From positions 212,224,779 to 212,288,778 of the forward strand of contig NC_061115.1 in NCBI RefSeq assembly GCF_002878395.1: 64,000 nt of DNA, given 5' to 3'. This DNA comes from Capsicum annuum. Its lineage: Eukaryota; Streptophyta; Magnoliopsida; Solanales; Solanaceae. Below are positions 1 through 9,880 of the stretch, in pieces; the first letter of the stretch is position 1; each line of letters begins with the position of its first letter. The position numbers and the translations under genes were made by a program. Under the pieces are notes generated by a model. It was not told the DNA's origin, searched no databases, and saw only the letters and a list, made by a program, of their open reading frames with translations.

Positions 1-195
1 CTGGTCAACCCCTTTTCCTTACCTGTGGATGATTTGTCTCTTTTTAGTTGTGTATTGGAGCAACCCCTTTTTATGTTGTGTGTGTGAATTTTTTGGTTCA
101 GTGTTGACATTCTTGGTTCTTATCATTAGAAACATAAAAAATGAAAACTTAAGCATTCTTGATTTTCATTAGCTTGTTATTTTGGTAAGTTGAGT

Positions 196-300
196 TGAGA
201 GTCTACTGGAAATAGTCTCTATCCCTGTGGTAAGGTCTGCGTACGCCTACTCTCCCCAGACTTCACTTTGTGGGATTCCTTTGGGTTATGTTGTTGTTAT
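196..300 (+). repeat. TS-type SINE / RTE-LINE 3' end fragment
   Basis: The segment reads through a 'gtctactggaaatagtctct' start, a CCCCAGACTTCACTTTGTGGG block and a short TTG-repeat end. This is the 3' half shared by Solanaceae TS-like SINEs and the RTE LINE copies elsewhere in this window. No tRNA-like head is present, so it is 5'-truncated or LINE-derived. Family assignment is from recalled consensus. Confidence 0.7.
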
Positions 301-935
301 AGATGTTGCAGCATTTGGTAAGTTAAAAGGTCAATCTGATAAAAGAAATGATTTTTCTAGATCTATTGAACTTTTTAGCTGATTGGCATCTAGTCATTTA
401 GATCAGGAGAAGTAGCTACAATGTATAAATCAGTGTTGGTGAGAACAATTACTGCAAGTCATAACACAATCAATGCTGGTTATTAGGCTATCACTTCTTA
501 GATGGAGCTTTGACCAGAGATGTCATGCTTGTAAACCGCTACTTCAAGAATGACTGTTAAGGTTGCATACCATTCATATCATATAATTGCTTCATTATGG
601 ATTCTAACATTACCCTTAACTACTTTGGGTGTTTCCGGAGTGGTTACATCAACTAGAGGTTTCATCACCTGCAACAGACATACTTAAACTTAAAGACAAA
701 AAAAGGTGATTACTGATAGAAAAAGTGCTCACTGATCACACCAACTTCTACAATGTACCTGTGGTTGGTGGGGGGAAGAATATAAATTGCATTTGGTATG
801 GAGGAAAAAGTTTGTTTGGAAATGTGCTGTTTTGAAAGATCATTTTCCAGTGTATGGTTAGGTAAAGAGGTAGGTGATATGTTGAGATGCCTTCTACAAA
901 TTAGATATTGAACCGCACAACGACTTCCTTTCTTT
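301..935. other. Intergenic or intronic DNA, no gene seen
   Basis: No convincing exon, RNA gene or complete repeat was recognised. It could be intron of the Dabb-domain gene whose last exon is at 12622, because that gene's first exon was not found in the window; this is speculative. Confidence 0.4.
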
Positions 936-940
936 GTGCC

Positions 941-1220
941 TGTTGAAGTATTGAGTTATTTGTTGTTATTTTTCTTTTTTTGTTTAGTAATTTTATTTTT
1001 GAAATTCAGTTATTTAAGTTGATATAGAATAGGATTTATTAGTATCCTAGTTGAAGGTAGAATGGGATTTTATTCGTTTCCTAGTTACAAATAGAATAGG
1101 CTTCTTTTGTCTATTTATATTCTCAGATGTGAATGAATAAATAAGAAGAATTGAATAAATAAGAAGAATATTTTTTTATCCTCAAACGTTTTCTTCTTCT
1201 CTGTGTTCTGTAGAACAACA
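941..1220 (+). repeat. 5' LTR of chimeric Copia element
   Basis: 280 bp starting TGTTGAAG and ending GAACAACA. It contains TATTTATATTCTC (around 1119) as a possible TATA region and an extra short duplication of GAATAAATAAGAAGAA (around 1135-1165) that the 3' LTR lacks. Similarity to the 3' LTR suggests a fairly recent insertion. Confidence 0.93.
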
Positions 1221-1222
1221 AT

Positions 1223-1236
1223 TGGTATCAAGAGCC
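1223..1236 (+). other. Primer-binding site of chimeric Copia element
   Basis: TGGTATCAAGAGCC lies two bases after the 5' LTR and resembles the initiator methionine tRNA 3'-end complement used by most plant Copia elements, with one extra A relative to the usual TGGTATCAGAGC. Confidence 0.85.
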
Positions 1237-1300
1237 AATTTCTTGAGGTCTGTGAGAGAGAAGACCCCCAAAATAACCCTGCGTAAAAGTCAATATTGTT

Positions 1301-2183
1301 ATGGCTTCCAACAATTTTTCAATTCCTTCGCCCCTAATTTTTTCTGGTGAGAATTATCCAATTTGGGCTATAAAGATGAGAACATACTTGCGAGCATATG
1401 ATCTGTGGCAAGTGGTAGAGGCTGGAGGAGAGGTAAATCCTTTGCCAGATAATCCAACTATGGCGCAAATTAAGAATCACAGAAAAGAGGTTGCAAAAAA
1501 CTTTAAAGCTCTCTCTTGCATACAATCAGCACTTTCAGAAGTAATTTTCGCTAGAGTTATGGCGAGTGAGACTGCAAAGGAGGCTTGGGACAAGTTGAAA
1601 GAAGAATTTCACGGAAGTGACAAGATTAGGCAAATAAAAGTGATAAATCTGAGAAGAGAGTTTGAAATTCTCAGAATGAAGGATTCAGAAACTATTGAAG
1701 AATTCTCCAACAAGTTGATGAAGGTTGCAAACCAAATCAGACTTATGGGAGAAGAGCTTACAGATTCAAGAATTGTGGAAAAGGTTCTTGTGAGTTTGCC
1801 GGAAAGATTTGAAGCAAAGATCTCCTCACTCAAAGATTCGAAAGATCTACCAAAACTGTCACCTCCAGAATTTGTACATGCTCTTCAAGCTCAAGAGCAA
1901 AGAAGATTCTTAAGGCTAGAAGAAGCTACTGAAACTGCTCTTCAAGCCATGTTCAAAGGGAAGATGCAAATGCAAGAGGAAGGTAAAATCCCAAAAACTT
2001 CTACTAATTCTAGTAGAAATAATCAAGGCGATTCTCGCAATGGAGTCAAGAAGAGAGAAAACTTTTCTCCATACAAGTATTGCAGTAAAACCAATCATAA
2101 AGAGGATGATTGTTCGTTTAAGGGGAAGAAACCACCTCTCCAGTGTAGATATTGCAATAAGCTTGGACATATTGAAAGGTTTT
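1301..2183 (+). pseudogene. Copia Gag (DUF4219/UBN2 type) cut by a solo LTR in its zinc knuckle
   Basis: About 294 residues of retrotransposon Gag. The N-terminus carries the usual F-x-GENYPIWAIKM motif (residues about 14-26), followed by a UBN2-type helical capsid region with DSETIEEFSNKL and RIVEKVLVSLPERF. A basic linker leads to a zinc knuckle starting C-R-Y-C-N-K-L-G-H. The reading frame meets the TGTAACACCCCG end of an inserted LTR at 2184, just before the last cysteine of the CCHC knuckle, so the present ORF ends in LTR sequence. The missing Cys codon is found in phase immediately after the LTR at 4798. Apart from this insertion the Gag frame is fully open, which implies the insertion is relatively young. 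Confidence 0.9.
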
Positions 2184-4793
2184 TGTAACACCCCGATTCG
2201 CTGAACCGGAATTCTACACGGTGCTTATGACCCCGAGGGACCACAAGCTAACCCATGACTGATATCTGTACCTGTATACTGCAAATCATGATATAATAAT
2301 GCGGAATACATAGAACTGTAAGGCCATAAGGTTCAACTGAATAAAATCATGTGGGTGAAAATACCCAAAACAACTCAATCTGAAAGCTAAGTCTGAACGT
2401 AAATCTAAAATCCTCTAAACTATCTGAATAAGGATTTGAAGGAACATGTCTCCAACTAACTCCGTAAAACTGAACTGAAGAAATAAATAAATGTATCAAA
2501 TCATATTGTCCTCGAATCAATGAGGACTCACTGTGTCTCTGCGACTGGAATGCTACCGCTACTGCTGGGCTGGAGCTTGTGTCTCGGAACCTATGGTGTA
2601 ACATGAAAAGAAAGCACCATAGCGCAAATGCGTCAGTACAACTGGAGTACTGAGTATACGAGGAAGGTAGGCTGAACAGAAAGGGTTTCATGCATGAACA
2701 ACACTGACTGACTAATATGAACATGGGAGTGCAAACACACATATATAGAAACTGGGACCATGAATACGTGATAGCATGACCAGTAAGCTAATACATGGTT
2801 TATTGATAACTGTCATGACTGATACTGAAACTGATAACATGGACGACTATATCTGACAGTCCTGCATATACTGAAATCTGAAGAACGCCCTGAGTTATTT
2901 TATTGAGACTGATACTGAAACTGTGGGAAGTAGTGTTTAACCGACATGCCCCATGCATGCCGTTATGGCTAAGTTGGGGTCCAATCTCTGCCCGACTGGA
3001 TGGGTGTCAATACCGTGCCATGGGTAAGGACAGCCTGTGAGTGACCCTTATCTGGCGGGTACTCAATGAGAACGGTGGGAACCCTAAACTGACGGGTTAA
3101 GCCACCTCATCAACCCTAATCTGACGGGTTAAGATGTCTCAACCTACGCTGGCTACGTAATTCTGGAACACAAGGATGACTACTAAGAATCACACCCTGA
3201 ACTGGCGGGTGAGTTCCCATCCTTGGGTTCACTCGGTGCTAACCTCTACTCCTATCTAGAGGGACTGGACATGAATAACTGACTGTGCATGACTTAATCT
3301 TACTGAATTCCGTTGACTGGCGGAATGTTACTGATATCTGATAACTGACTAAGATCATGAGGTTTTCCTGAGTCACATGACTGACTGAAGTCTATGGAAT
3401 CATAGCTTGAGTTCGGATATCGTGAAACATGACATGGCTCTAGGCACACAACTATAGTTTTCGGGTACAAGTACCCCCAGGACTCGATAGGAGGAAACTG
3501 ACACACATGACATGACTTGATCACAAGATTTGAGTCCACAATTCACAATATCATAAGTAAGGCTTTCATAATAAGAATGATTGTCAACAAACTATCACAT
3601 GATCGGGAATGCACACAACATGTATATACTTGCATGGCTTCAATAACATGGTCATTCCATATCACAACAATATCATGAGCATCTCGTACAACTTCTTCAA
3701 TTCAAGCCAATAGCATGGGGATCACGTTGAACATAAACTTAGAACATGGAATAGTCATTTAGGACTTATTATGTCATAAAAGCATGATTTCTATTCCCTT
3801 AGGTGTTTTCACAAACACCTTACATGCATATCTTAGGCATAGGTGGATTCATCAAGATTACAAATATTCAACCACCAATTTCACATATTTATACGTTAAA
3901 TACCACCATATCCTCACAATAAACATACAAAGATCCCATCTTAGGCATCATCAAACTCCAACCACATGAACATCAACCACCAACAACATAAACATCATAA
4001 TTCAAAATTTAGAAGAGGTTCTTGAGCTTCATGGACGAAAGGAGTCCATGAATCAACTCACGCATACCTTAGAAGGAAGATTCTTGATGATTGACGGAGG
4101 AATTTCCTTGAAATCGGATCTTCAAGCTTAGTTACGCAACCCTAGTTGTTTTTCTCTTTTAGTGCTCTTGGATGATGAGCTTTGAGATGATAATAGGGTT
4201 GTAATATGTTTAGAAGCTATATATTTCGTAGGGTTAAGTTTAGGGATGTGTAAGGAGTGTTAAAAGACTTAATTACCCTTAAAATAACTCAAAACGGAGT
4301 GTTTTTGGCACCTGGAACTGACTTAGGCGGCGCCCAAGTGATTGCCTAAGCTAGGTTGGGCGGCGCCTAACCAATTGCCTATGTTTGGTTGGACAACGCC
4401 TAACCAATCGCCTATCCTTACTATCTCTCACGAAAATGGGCATAACTTTTCGCTCGGCTATTGGATTAAGGCGAAATTGGTATCGTTGGAAAGCTAATTC
4501 GATTCTCTACAATTTGGTGGGTCTAAATCAGCCAAAATACCACATTAACATCAAGTTATACTCGTTCAAAGATGACCTTTGCAAAATCGAACACTAAAAC
4601 TTGATGGATTCAAAAACTCTTAGCTTGTATTGCCTTAAGTGACTCATATGAACATGCTTAATGCCTCATAAACTATCCTATCACTAGGATATTCATTGTA
4701 AGTCATGTACTCAAGTATGAATTACAGGATAGGAGATTTCATACGTAGGAATATTTATTCACTTCCTAGCTTAGAAACATGCGGGGTATTACA
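2184..4793 (-). mobile_element. Solo LTR (2.6 kb), probable Ty3/gypsy, inserted in Copia Gag
   Basis: Bounded by TGTAACACCCCG on the left and CGGGGTATTACA on the right, i.e. TG...CA ends with short inverted termini, and flanked by the perfect 5-bp duplication GTTTT (2179-2183 and 4794-4798). There is no PBS, internal domain or second LTR, so this is a solo LTR left by LTR-LTR recombination. It is homologous, in opposite orientation, to the 2.9-kb solo LTR at 48082-50972. Sense is judged to be minus from a TATA-like AAATATATAG (reverse of about 4217-4226) followed by a CTAGGGTT leader. Open frames inside are not conserved coding sequence. Very long LTRs with these ends suggest a Tekay/Del-like gypsy family, but that is recalled, not tested. 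Confidence 0.9.
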
Positions 4794-4797
4794 GTTT

Positions 4798-5250
4798 TGC
4801 AGAGTGAAGAAGGTGAACAACCAACTATCTCAAAAAGCCAACGTTTCGAAAGTTGAAGAACAGGAGGAGTTTGTGTTTACGGCGATGGCAGCAACAAGAT
4901 TGAATGATAAAAATACATGGTTTCTAGATAGTGGTTGCACTCAACACATGACCAGCAAACGAGAATATTTTACGAAGTTGGAATCTGCCAAAGGTAGTGT
5001 CAAGTTGGCCGATAAAACCACGTTGGAGATTGTTGGTAAAGGAATTGTGGCAATTAAAGCTCCCAAAGGTACTAAATTTATTCGAGATGTTTTGTTGGTA
5101 CTTGATCTTGACCAAAATCTATTGAGTATTGGTCAAATGCTAGAACAAGATTACATGTTACTGTTCAAAGACCAAAAATGTGTTGTTTCTGATTCTAGCG
5201 GCCAAGAAGTGGTTATAGTTGAAATGATAAAAAGAAGTTTTCCTTTGAAT
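4798..5250 (+). pseudogene. Copia protease / GAG-pre-integrase segment
   Basis: Resumes the Gag frame after the solo LTR: a basic linker, then W-F-L-D-S-G-C-T-Q-H-M-T, the DSG active-site motif of the Copia aspartic protease and its characteristic flank. This is followed by the GAG-pre-integrase region with D-Q-N-L-L-S-I-G-Q. The frame stops at TGA 5251-5253 where related proteins usually have a Trp codon, so a single TGG to TGA change is plausible. No integrase core follows; host-derived sequence begins instead. The ATG at 4705 lies in the solo LTR and is not a real start. Confidence 0.85.
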
Positions 5251-5253
5251 TGA

Positions 5254-6246
5254 AACTCAAATTCTGAGGAAGTTTGTCGAAGTAGTCAATGTCACAACAA
5301 TGACGGTTTTATTTTTTATTCTGGAAAAATTGAAAATTGTTGCGCTACAATGGACGTTGAAATCGAACAAATCACTTCTCAAGAAAATCCTCAAAAGCTT
5401 CAAAACAGTAAGGAGGCTATAACTAAGGATAATCCACATACTGTAGCTGGGACCACATCCGGATCTCCAGACTCTGGCAATAACAATAGTTCCAATTCAG
5501 ACCTCACTTTTCATGAAGATCAGAAGGACGGAGATGATGGGATGGATGATTGGGATGATGTGTCAAACTATGATGATGTTGATGACTATTTATCAGAATC
5601 CTTTTGCAAGAATGATAGTGTTTCAGACAATGCTTCACCTCATTCTGGTCCTTTGCAGAAATGTGGTTCAGCAGAGAAAGGAGAGCATTCCTCAGGAGAT
5701 GTTTCTTTAAATCCTGCAACATCGAGTCCTGAACCCAGTATGGATGCAACGTCAAAAGATCTTAACTTCACAGATGAAAATACCAGTGCAAGTGAAAAGC
5801 AGGTGCTTATGAGATATTTGCTTTATGGTATCTGCAAGCAGTTGTTGTGCCGACCCGTAGTTCTTAATTGTGGCCATGTTTATTGTGAAAATTATGTGAT
5901 CAATCTTAGCGACAAGCTATGTAGATGTCCAGTTTGCCAACTGGAGCATCCAAATGGATACCCCAACATTTGTTTGATTCTTGCACACTACCTGGAAGAG
6001 CAGTTTCCCGAGTTGTATGCATCAAGGGAAAAGGCATCAGCATACAGAGCTGCTCGTCAGATCCCATCTGCACAAAATCAGGACGAGGCTGCTGGCTGCA
6101 AATCACTACCTAGATTTGATCTTTCCGCATGGTTAACGGGAGGAGGGTCGCAAGTTCATATTGGGGTAGGTTGTGATCATTGTGGGATGTGTCCTATTGT
6201 TGGGGAATGGTACAAATGCAAAGACTACAAGGAGAAAATAGGAGCT
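5254..6246 (+). pseudogene. PRT1-like: Captured PRT1-like E3 ubiquitin ligase fragment (acidic linker, RING, start of ZZ)
   Basis: An uninterrupted open stretch inside the retrotransposon that is not retroviral in character. It has a Ser/Asp-rich acidic linker (about 5500-5610), a C3HC4 RING finger with V-L-N-C-G-H-V-Y-C and C-R-C-P-V-C (about 5830-5940), and a ZZ zinc finger beginning V-G-C-D-H-C-G-M-C (about 6165-6195). That order matches the second RING plus ZZ of plant PROTEOLYSIS1, the N-degron pathway ligase. RING cysteine 1 (tat at about 5824) and cysteine 5 (tat at about 5893) and one ZZ cysteine (tac at about 6228) are now Tyr, so zinc binding is lost. The frame matches the upstream protease frame. 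It ends at TAG 6247-6249. The exact 5' junction is unclear; sequence from about 5254 to 5350 could be Copia or PRT1. Absence of introns suggests capture from mRNA. Confidence 0.85.
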
Positions 6247-6440
6247 TAGAAGATGTTCATTATGGATAACTGTAAGGAGCTTATGCCCGAGTACCTTGGA
6301 TTTGTGAAGGGTGTTGTGGACTTTGATTATTTGTCTCTCAACATCTGTCGTGAGATGCTACAACAGAACAAGATTCTCAAGGTGATTAGGAAGAACCTTG
6401 TGAAAAAATGTATTGAGATGTTCAATGAAATTGTTGAGAC
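6247..6440 (+). pseudogene. HSP90-like: Captured cytosolic HSP90 fragment
   Basis: About 60 residues starting [10 protein letters not shown] and continuing through [12 protein letters not shown] and [15 protein letters not shown], unmistakably the end of the HSP90 middle domain (client/ATPase-regulating region). Substitutions at normally invariant positions (for example F-D-Y where S-E/D-D is usual) show it is decayed. The 5' junction follows the PRT1 fragment directly at about 6243-6250, apparently with one base missing from the HSP90 Arg-Arg-Val codons. The 3' junction falls in a K-E-D stretch common to HSP90 and the Copia tail. Confidence 0.88.
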
Positions 6441-6552
6441 CAAGGAGGATCAACTCGCTGATATATTTAACAAAGCTCTTCCCAAATTTAAATTTGAAAC
6501 TCTTTGTAAACAACTTGGAGTTACCAGCAAGCATCTCAAGGAGGAGTGTTGA
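6439..6552 (+). pseudogene. Copia polyprotein C-terminal tail
   Basis: Encodes [16 protein letters not shown] followed by a short tail and TGA at 6550-6552. D-Q-L-A-D-I-F-T-K-A-L is the hallmark end of the Copia RNase H region. The stop overlaps the first bases of the 3' LTR at 6547, as in many Copia elements. It confirms that the host fragments lie inside the element, not beside it. Confidence 0.9.
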
Positions 6553-6808
6553 AGTATTGAGTTATTTGCTGTTATTTTTCTTTTTTTGTTTAGTAATTTT
6601 TTTTTTTGAAATTTAGTTATTTAAGTTAATATGGAATAGGATTTATTAGTATCCTAGTTGAAGGTAGAATAAGATTTTATTTGTTTCCTAGTTAGAAATG
6701 GAATATGATTCTTTTGTCTATTTATATTCTCAGATGTGAATGAATAAATAAGAAGAATATTTTTTTATCCTCAAACGTTTTCTTCTTCTCTCTCTGTGTA
6801 GAACAATA
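6547..6808 (+). repeat. 3' LTR of chimeric Copia element
   Basis: 262 bp starting TGTTGAAG and ending GAACAATA (terminal CA mutated to TA), preceded by the polypurine tract AAGGAGGAG. It is nearly collinear with 941-1220 except for a few substitutions, a homopolymer-length change and the missing short duplication. Confidence 0.92.
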
Positions 6809-6813
6809 GTGCC

Positions 6814-7735
6814 TAACCTGTAACTTCTTGTTAAGGATTTTTTATTTTTTCCAGTATCTTGAAATTGAAGATGCCATCATCCTCAGGACGAGTTCCTTGT
6901 TGCTAGTAGCATGAAATCTTGGAAAACATTTTTGACAACCCTTTTCCCTTTCCTACTCACCAAAACACTGTCTACAAAAAAGAGTATCCATTAATTGGTT
7001 TTTCGTTGGCGCTGAGAGCATCTAATTGTTAGATCACCCTTTGATTGAGAATTTGAGATACTCATGAAAGTAGTAACTTCTAAAATGCTGAAAGGGCACT
7101 AGAGTTCTGAACTTTCCAATATCGGAGTGGGTGGATAGGTAGGAGGGATAGTAGTATAAGCTTGGCATACAAAGTTCACAAATGATCATTTACTAAATGT
7201 GGACAATGTTAAAGCAAAATAAACAAATGCATTCCTGAAATTTAGATTATAAATGTTTTGATTTTGGTAATTCCCTCAATATGATTTTAACAAAACCCCT
7301 TTTTGTCTTTGAGGTGCTTTTGAGAAGTTAATTTTGTATGCTTGCAATCACTATAATAGATGATGTTGAGACTTTCTCAGTGTTATATTGTTGTTCTTTC
7401 TCCCCAACGAGGTGTAGCTTGATCATCTCCATTGGGCTAAGCCACTCACAATGCAATTCTTTCAAGTTCATTGAAAATAGACCAAACGTCGTTCTCCCTT
7501 TTGACTAACCCATTATTGGAAAAAAAATTGTATTGTTTAGACTCCAGATAAATTTAAAAGAAAAAATGTTGTGAAATGTATGTGTTATGGTCCCCTGATA
7601 TGGATCTAGTTATGGGACACTGAAATATGAAATCTAATGTTTTCTTTTTATGATCTATGGTGCTGGCTCATTAAGTGAGAACCTGCAATCTCTTGAGTTT
7701 GAAGTACTCAAAAACTTAATAATTTTCTACTTATA
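6814..7735. other. Intergenic DNA, no gene seen
   Basis: AT-rich sequence with no convincing ORF or splice-supported exon. Confidence 0.4.
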
Positions 7736-7737
7736 GC

Positions 7738-7850
7738 CTCTGGCAGAAATGCAAGGTAAAGCTGCGTACAATACACTCTTGTGGTAGGCCCTTCCTCGGA
7801 CGCTACACACAGCAGGAGCTTTAGTGCACCAGATTGCCTTTTTTTTTTAC
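7738..7850 (+). repeat. Au-type SINE, 5'-truncated
   Basis: Contains CTCTGGCAGAAATGCAAGGTAAAG, the CTTGTGGTAGGCCCTTCC block and GGAGCTTTAGTGCACCAGATTGCC followed by a T run, the 3' two-thirds of the Au SINE family. The tRNA-like head is missing. Confidence 0.8.
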
Positions 7851-8192
7851 GTTTCATAGATTAAACCTGGAGTTTTATACAATACTGATACGATAACTAC
7901 CCCTTGAAACTAGGACATGAATTTCTAAGTTCTAATATTACTGTTGGATTTTAGCTTTGAAATTGGAGAAATAATAGAGAAAAGTTAGGAGAAAAATAAA
8001 ATATGGCAATAGTATTGTCAAAGGAAATTATTTTATTAATAACTCAAAACATGTATTTATAGCTAAATTTCTAACTACACTTCAATTTAAATTGGGATAA
8101 CTAATTCCTATTCAAATAATAAAGGGACAACTAATTCCTAAGTCACATAAGACTCTAATAATTAAAAACTACTAAAAATATATATTCCTACT

Positions 8193-8771
8193 TTATTTCT
8201 GAGACATATTTTCAACACTACTCCTTGGATTAGAAATTGTCTCGGCTTCAGCTGAATTTGACCTTTTGAATAAATCTGCCAATTCGTCTTTATTCTTGCA
8301 TGACTTATGTGCATCTTCTATTGGATTAAATATGAAACTTTTGTCTCTCATGTCAACTTGTAAAATCTCATGATTAGTAGAATCAAAGATTCGACAATAT
8401 TTGTCTCCAAATAATAATTTAAATCCTTCTTTCATTAGCTGGCCAACACTTAACAAATTTTTGTCAATATCGGGCATTTAAAGGACATTTGAAATTATTT
8501 TTGTACCTGAAACTGTTTTGATTGCAACATTCCCTTTTCCTTTTGCAGAAAGATAGTCACCCTTCTCAATTCTGATTTTCTTATTTTTCAAAGGCAAAAA
8601 CTCTTTAAAAAGAGTTTTGTCATATGTTATGTGGTTTGTACAACCACTATCAATCATCAAAAAATCAGATTTCTTGGTTGAAGATGTTGCCACAAATAAG
8701 TGATCTTCTTCTTCTTCTTTGGTGACTTGGGCTTCTGCTTCATATTTTTGAGATTTGTTTTTGCAAATCAC
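8193..8771 (-). pseudogene. Copia protease and truncated polyprotein tail
   Basis: Minus-strand translation from 8771 contains F-L-M-I-D-S-G-C-T-N-H-I-T, the Copia protease active site. One stop at about 8478 is followed by M-P-D-I-D-K-N-L-L-S-V-G-Q-L, the GAG-pre-integrase region. The frame then reaches C-K-N-K-D-E-L-A-D-L-F, a fragment of the normal C-terminal end, and stops inside the LTR. The jump from GAG-pre-integrase to the tail marks the internal deletion that removed all replication enzymes. Confidence 0.83.
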
Positions 8772-9562
8772 AGCTTCATAGCCAAGTTAATTGCAAATCT
8801 TGCATTGTGCATCTGGTCTCTTCCAACATTTAAATGGAGGATAACCTATTTTGCCACAGTGTTGGCAAGGTGGGTAATTTTTTCTTGAATTATTACCTTT
8901 GCTTTGAGTCTTGTGGTTGGCTGTCAAAACTCCTTCAACCATACCATCCTACCTCATTAGCTTCCTTTGCTCTTGCACCTACAACGTATTTAACAATTCT
9001 GCCAAGGTAATCTTGGACAGATCTTTTGTGTTTTCCAAGGTAGTTATTGATACTTTGTATCTTTCAGGCACAGCAACAAGAATTTTTTCAACAATTCTTG
9101 AATCTTTAAATTTTGTGCCAAGCAATCTTACCTAGTTAATAATGCTAAGAAGTCGGTCTGAGTACTCTTTGACGGTCTCAGATTCCTTCATCTTTTGCAA
9201 TTCGAATTCCCTTATTAGATTCAATACTTTCATGCCTCGTATTCTTTCATCTCCGGTATATTCTTCTTTCAAATAATTCCAAATTTCTTTTGGTGATTTA
9301 ATGGTCATAATTCTCATGAAAATTATTTGAGACAGACTAGCAAATAAAGTTGCTTTTGCCTTTGATTTTCTAATTTTCTTTTCCTTTTGATCTGGGCCAC
9401 TTTGGGATTATCAGGCAGCGGAACAACATCATAATCCTCCTCCACAGCCTCCCAAAGATCTAAAGCCTTAATATAAGTCTCCATTCTTATTGCCCAAAGA
9501 TGATAATTCTCACCATCAAAGACAGGAGGAGCTATTTGGGAAAAGTTATTTTCAGAATTCAT
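8770..9562 (-). pseudogene. Degenerate Copia Gag
   Basis: The N-terminus has F-D-G-E-N-Y-H-L-W-A-I-R-M at residues about 15-27 and P-L-P-D-N-P-K-V-A-Q-I-K, as in the Gag at 1301. A stop/frameshift near 9320 separates this from the UBN2 part (S-P-K-E-I-W-N-Y-L-K-E-E-Y, about 9132-9317), with further stops at about 9130 and 8940. Downstream minus-strand sequence contains C-Q-H-C-G-K and C-K-I-C-N motifs, remnants of zinc knuckles. Not functional. Confidence 0.85.
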
Positions 9563-9880
9563 CTCTCACACATCCCTCAAGAAACTGACTCTTGATACCA
9601 ATTGTTGGTTTTTAGCTTTGAAATTGGAGAAATAACAGAGAAAGAGTTGGAGAAAAATAAAATACGACAATAGTATTGTCAAAGGAAATTTTTTTATTAA
9701 TAACTCAACATTATTTATAGCTAAATTTCTAACTGCACTCCAATTTAAATTGGGATAACTAATTCCTATTCAAATAATAAAGAGACAACTAATTCCTAAG
9801 TCACATAGGACTATAATAATTAAAAACTACTAAAAATATATATTCCTACTTTATTTCTGAGACATATTTTCAACAATTAC

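Larger units (their letters stand above)
941..6808 (+). mobile_element. Chimeric non-autonomous Copia retrotransposon carrying host E3 ligase and HSP90 fragments
   Basis: A complete but defective LTR retrotransposon. The 5' LTR is 941-1220 (TG...CA) and the 3' LTR 6547-6808; both start TGTTGAAGTATTGAG and are near-identical over most of their length. GTGCC flanks both sides (936-940 and 6809-6813), a perfect 5-bp target duplication. A primer-binding site follows the 5' LTR (1223-1236, initiator-Met tRNA type) and a purine tract GGAGG precedes the 3' LTR. Coding order is Gag (1301), interrupted by a solo LTR at 2184-4793, aspartic-protease and GAG-pre-integrase region (to 5250), a PRT1-like segment (about 5254-6246), an HSP90 segment (about 6247-6440), then the last 37 residues of a Copia polyprotein. 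Integrase, reverse transcriptase and most of RNase H are absent, so it must have moved using enzymes from a relative. Confidence 0.93.
7942..9875 (-). mobile_element. Pol-deleted non-autonomous Copia retrotransposon
   Basis: Near-identical LTRs at 7942-8217 and 9603-9875, both starting TGTTGG on the plus strand and ending TTTTCAACA, flanked by a perfect 5-bp duplication ATTAC (7937-7941 and 9876-9880). The PBS lies next to the right LTR on the minus strand (9587-9600), so transcription runs right to left. Only Gag, protease and a GAG-pre-integrase segment remain, joined to a short K-D-E-L-A-D-L-F tail typical of the Copia C-terminus; integrase, RT and RNase H are missing. The element is 1.9 kb and shares its layout with 941-6808 minus the host cargo. 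Confidence 0.92.

Noticed and set aside
2347..2742. 131-residue minus-strand ORF inside the first solo LTR
   Set aside because: The homologous region of the second solo LTR does not keep it open, and LTRs of this type are non-coding.
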